A DNA stretch of 8,005 nt from Chloroflexota bacterium (lineage in GTDB: Bacteria; Chloroflexota; Dehalococcoidia; Bin125): the NCBI GenBank assembly GCA_026705105.1, contig JAPPBK010000262.1, positions 1-8,005 on the forward strand, in the 5' to 3' direction. Made by a program: the position numbers and the translations under genes. The notes under the pieces are model-generated. The model was not told where the DNA came from. It did not search any database and saw nothing but the letters and a program-made list of their open reading frames with translations. Of the stretch, positions 7,661-8,005 are shown piece after piece (position 1 is the stretch's first letter; every line of letters begins with the position of its first letter).

Positions 7661-8005
7661 GTGCCGGGTGTGATCGGCAGTTTCGAGGTACGGATCCTTT
7701 ATCCAGTTTGGTGGCGGCGGATGGGCAGCCAAACTCGAGGGCGTTTGTTGCGAGGCGAGGACTGCAGGAAGCGCTGAGCAAAGCCGCGACCTGATGGACG
7801 AGAACCAGATACGCAGCCTAGGCCCGGCGGACGAGCAGGCATGTGATCGCGATGTCCACAGCACTTGACTTCGACACACGAACTAACAACAGGCACCGTG
7901 CGCAATCACGGCGCCTAATTCAGAATTTCATTCGACCATCTACACCGTCTATACAGCCACCAACAGATGGGCGCCCAATAACGATTACCTTGCAAGAAAA
8001 GAGTC
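7661..8005. other. Gene-free right end
   Basis: No reading frame here looks like a gene on either strand. The base composition drops in GC toward the right end (from about 7860), which may be the 5' region of a gene outside the window. An imperfect inverted repeat AGTTTGG (7705-7711) / CCAAACT (7729-7735) is visible without a T-run. I assign no function. Confidence 0.4.

Noticed and set aside
7865..7955. TTGACT (7865-7870) and TATACA (7950-7955) as promoter elements for a gene to the right
   Set aside because: The two are far too distant to form one promoter, and neither has a convincing partner at the proper spacing.

Overview
The window is GC-rich DNA with compact bacterial genes, and it looks like a chromosome segment of a Gram-negative proteobacterium. 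An alphaproteobacterium is most likely. The acetolactate synthase, the FitA/FitB-type toxin-antitoxin pair, the small HTH 'antitoxin-like' regulator and the Porin_4-like outer-membrane protein all resemble alphaproteobacterial forms. That placement comes from remembered family resemblance, not from a search.

Layout. Left block (1-2325, minus strand): a short gene-free end, a 107-residue HTH regulator of the HigA/addiction-antidote type without a visible toxin partner (132-455), and a complete acetolactate synthase large subunit (577-2325) with no small-subunit gene beside it. Middle block (about 2326-6425) is an accessory region. It holds a decayed tyrosine-integrase fragment (2482-2559), a FitA-FitB (RHH antitoxin / PIN-domain toxin) operon on the minus strand (2718-3406) with a promoter and an inverted-repeat operator (3441-3467), and about 1.1 kb without a convincing gene that carries a second relic (4122-4167). 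It ends with an apparently intact P4-like tyrosine integrase on the plus strand (4614-6161). Right block (6426-7660, plus strand): a beta-barrel porin whose mature part is intact but whose signal peptide has no usable start codon, followed by a hairpin and a strong rho-independent terminator. The last 345 bases hold no gene I can support.

How it works together. Acetolactate synthase makes the first common intermediate of branched-chain amino acid synthesis and is a housekeeping gene. The middle block reads as an integration hot spot. The resident integrase, two integrase-like relics and a stabilising toxin-antitoxin pair fit repeated arrival and decay of small mobile elements between a core metabolic gene and a porin. 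The damage at the porin's 5' end lies on the side facing the integrase.

The points most worth following up are the tandem 28-residue repeat (IS66 TnpC-like 'ALPDDP..LK.LL' motif) on the integrase N-terminus, the integrase relics, the broken porin signal peptide, and the Met/Asp-rich and cysteine-bearing segments of the porin. I saw no CRISPR array, tRNA, rRNA or clearly new multi-gene system.
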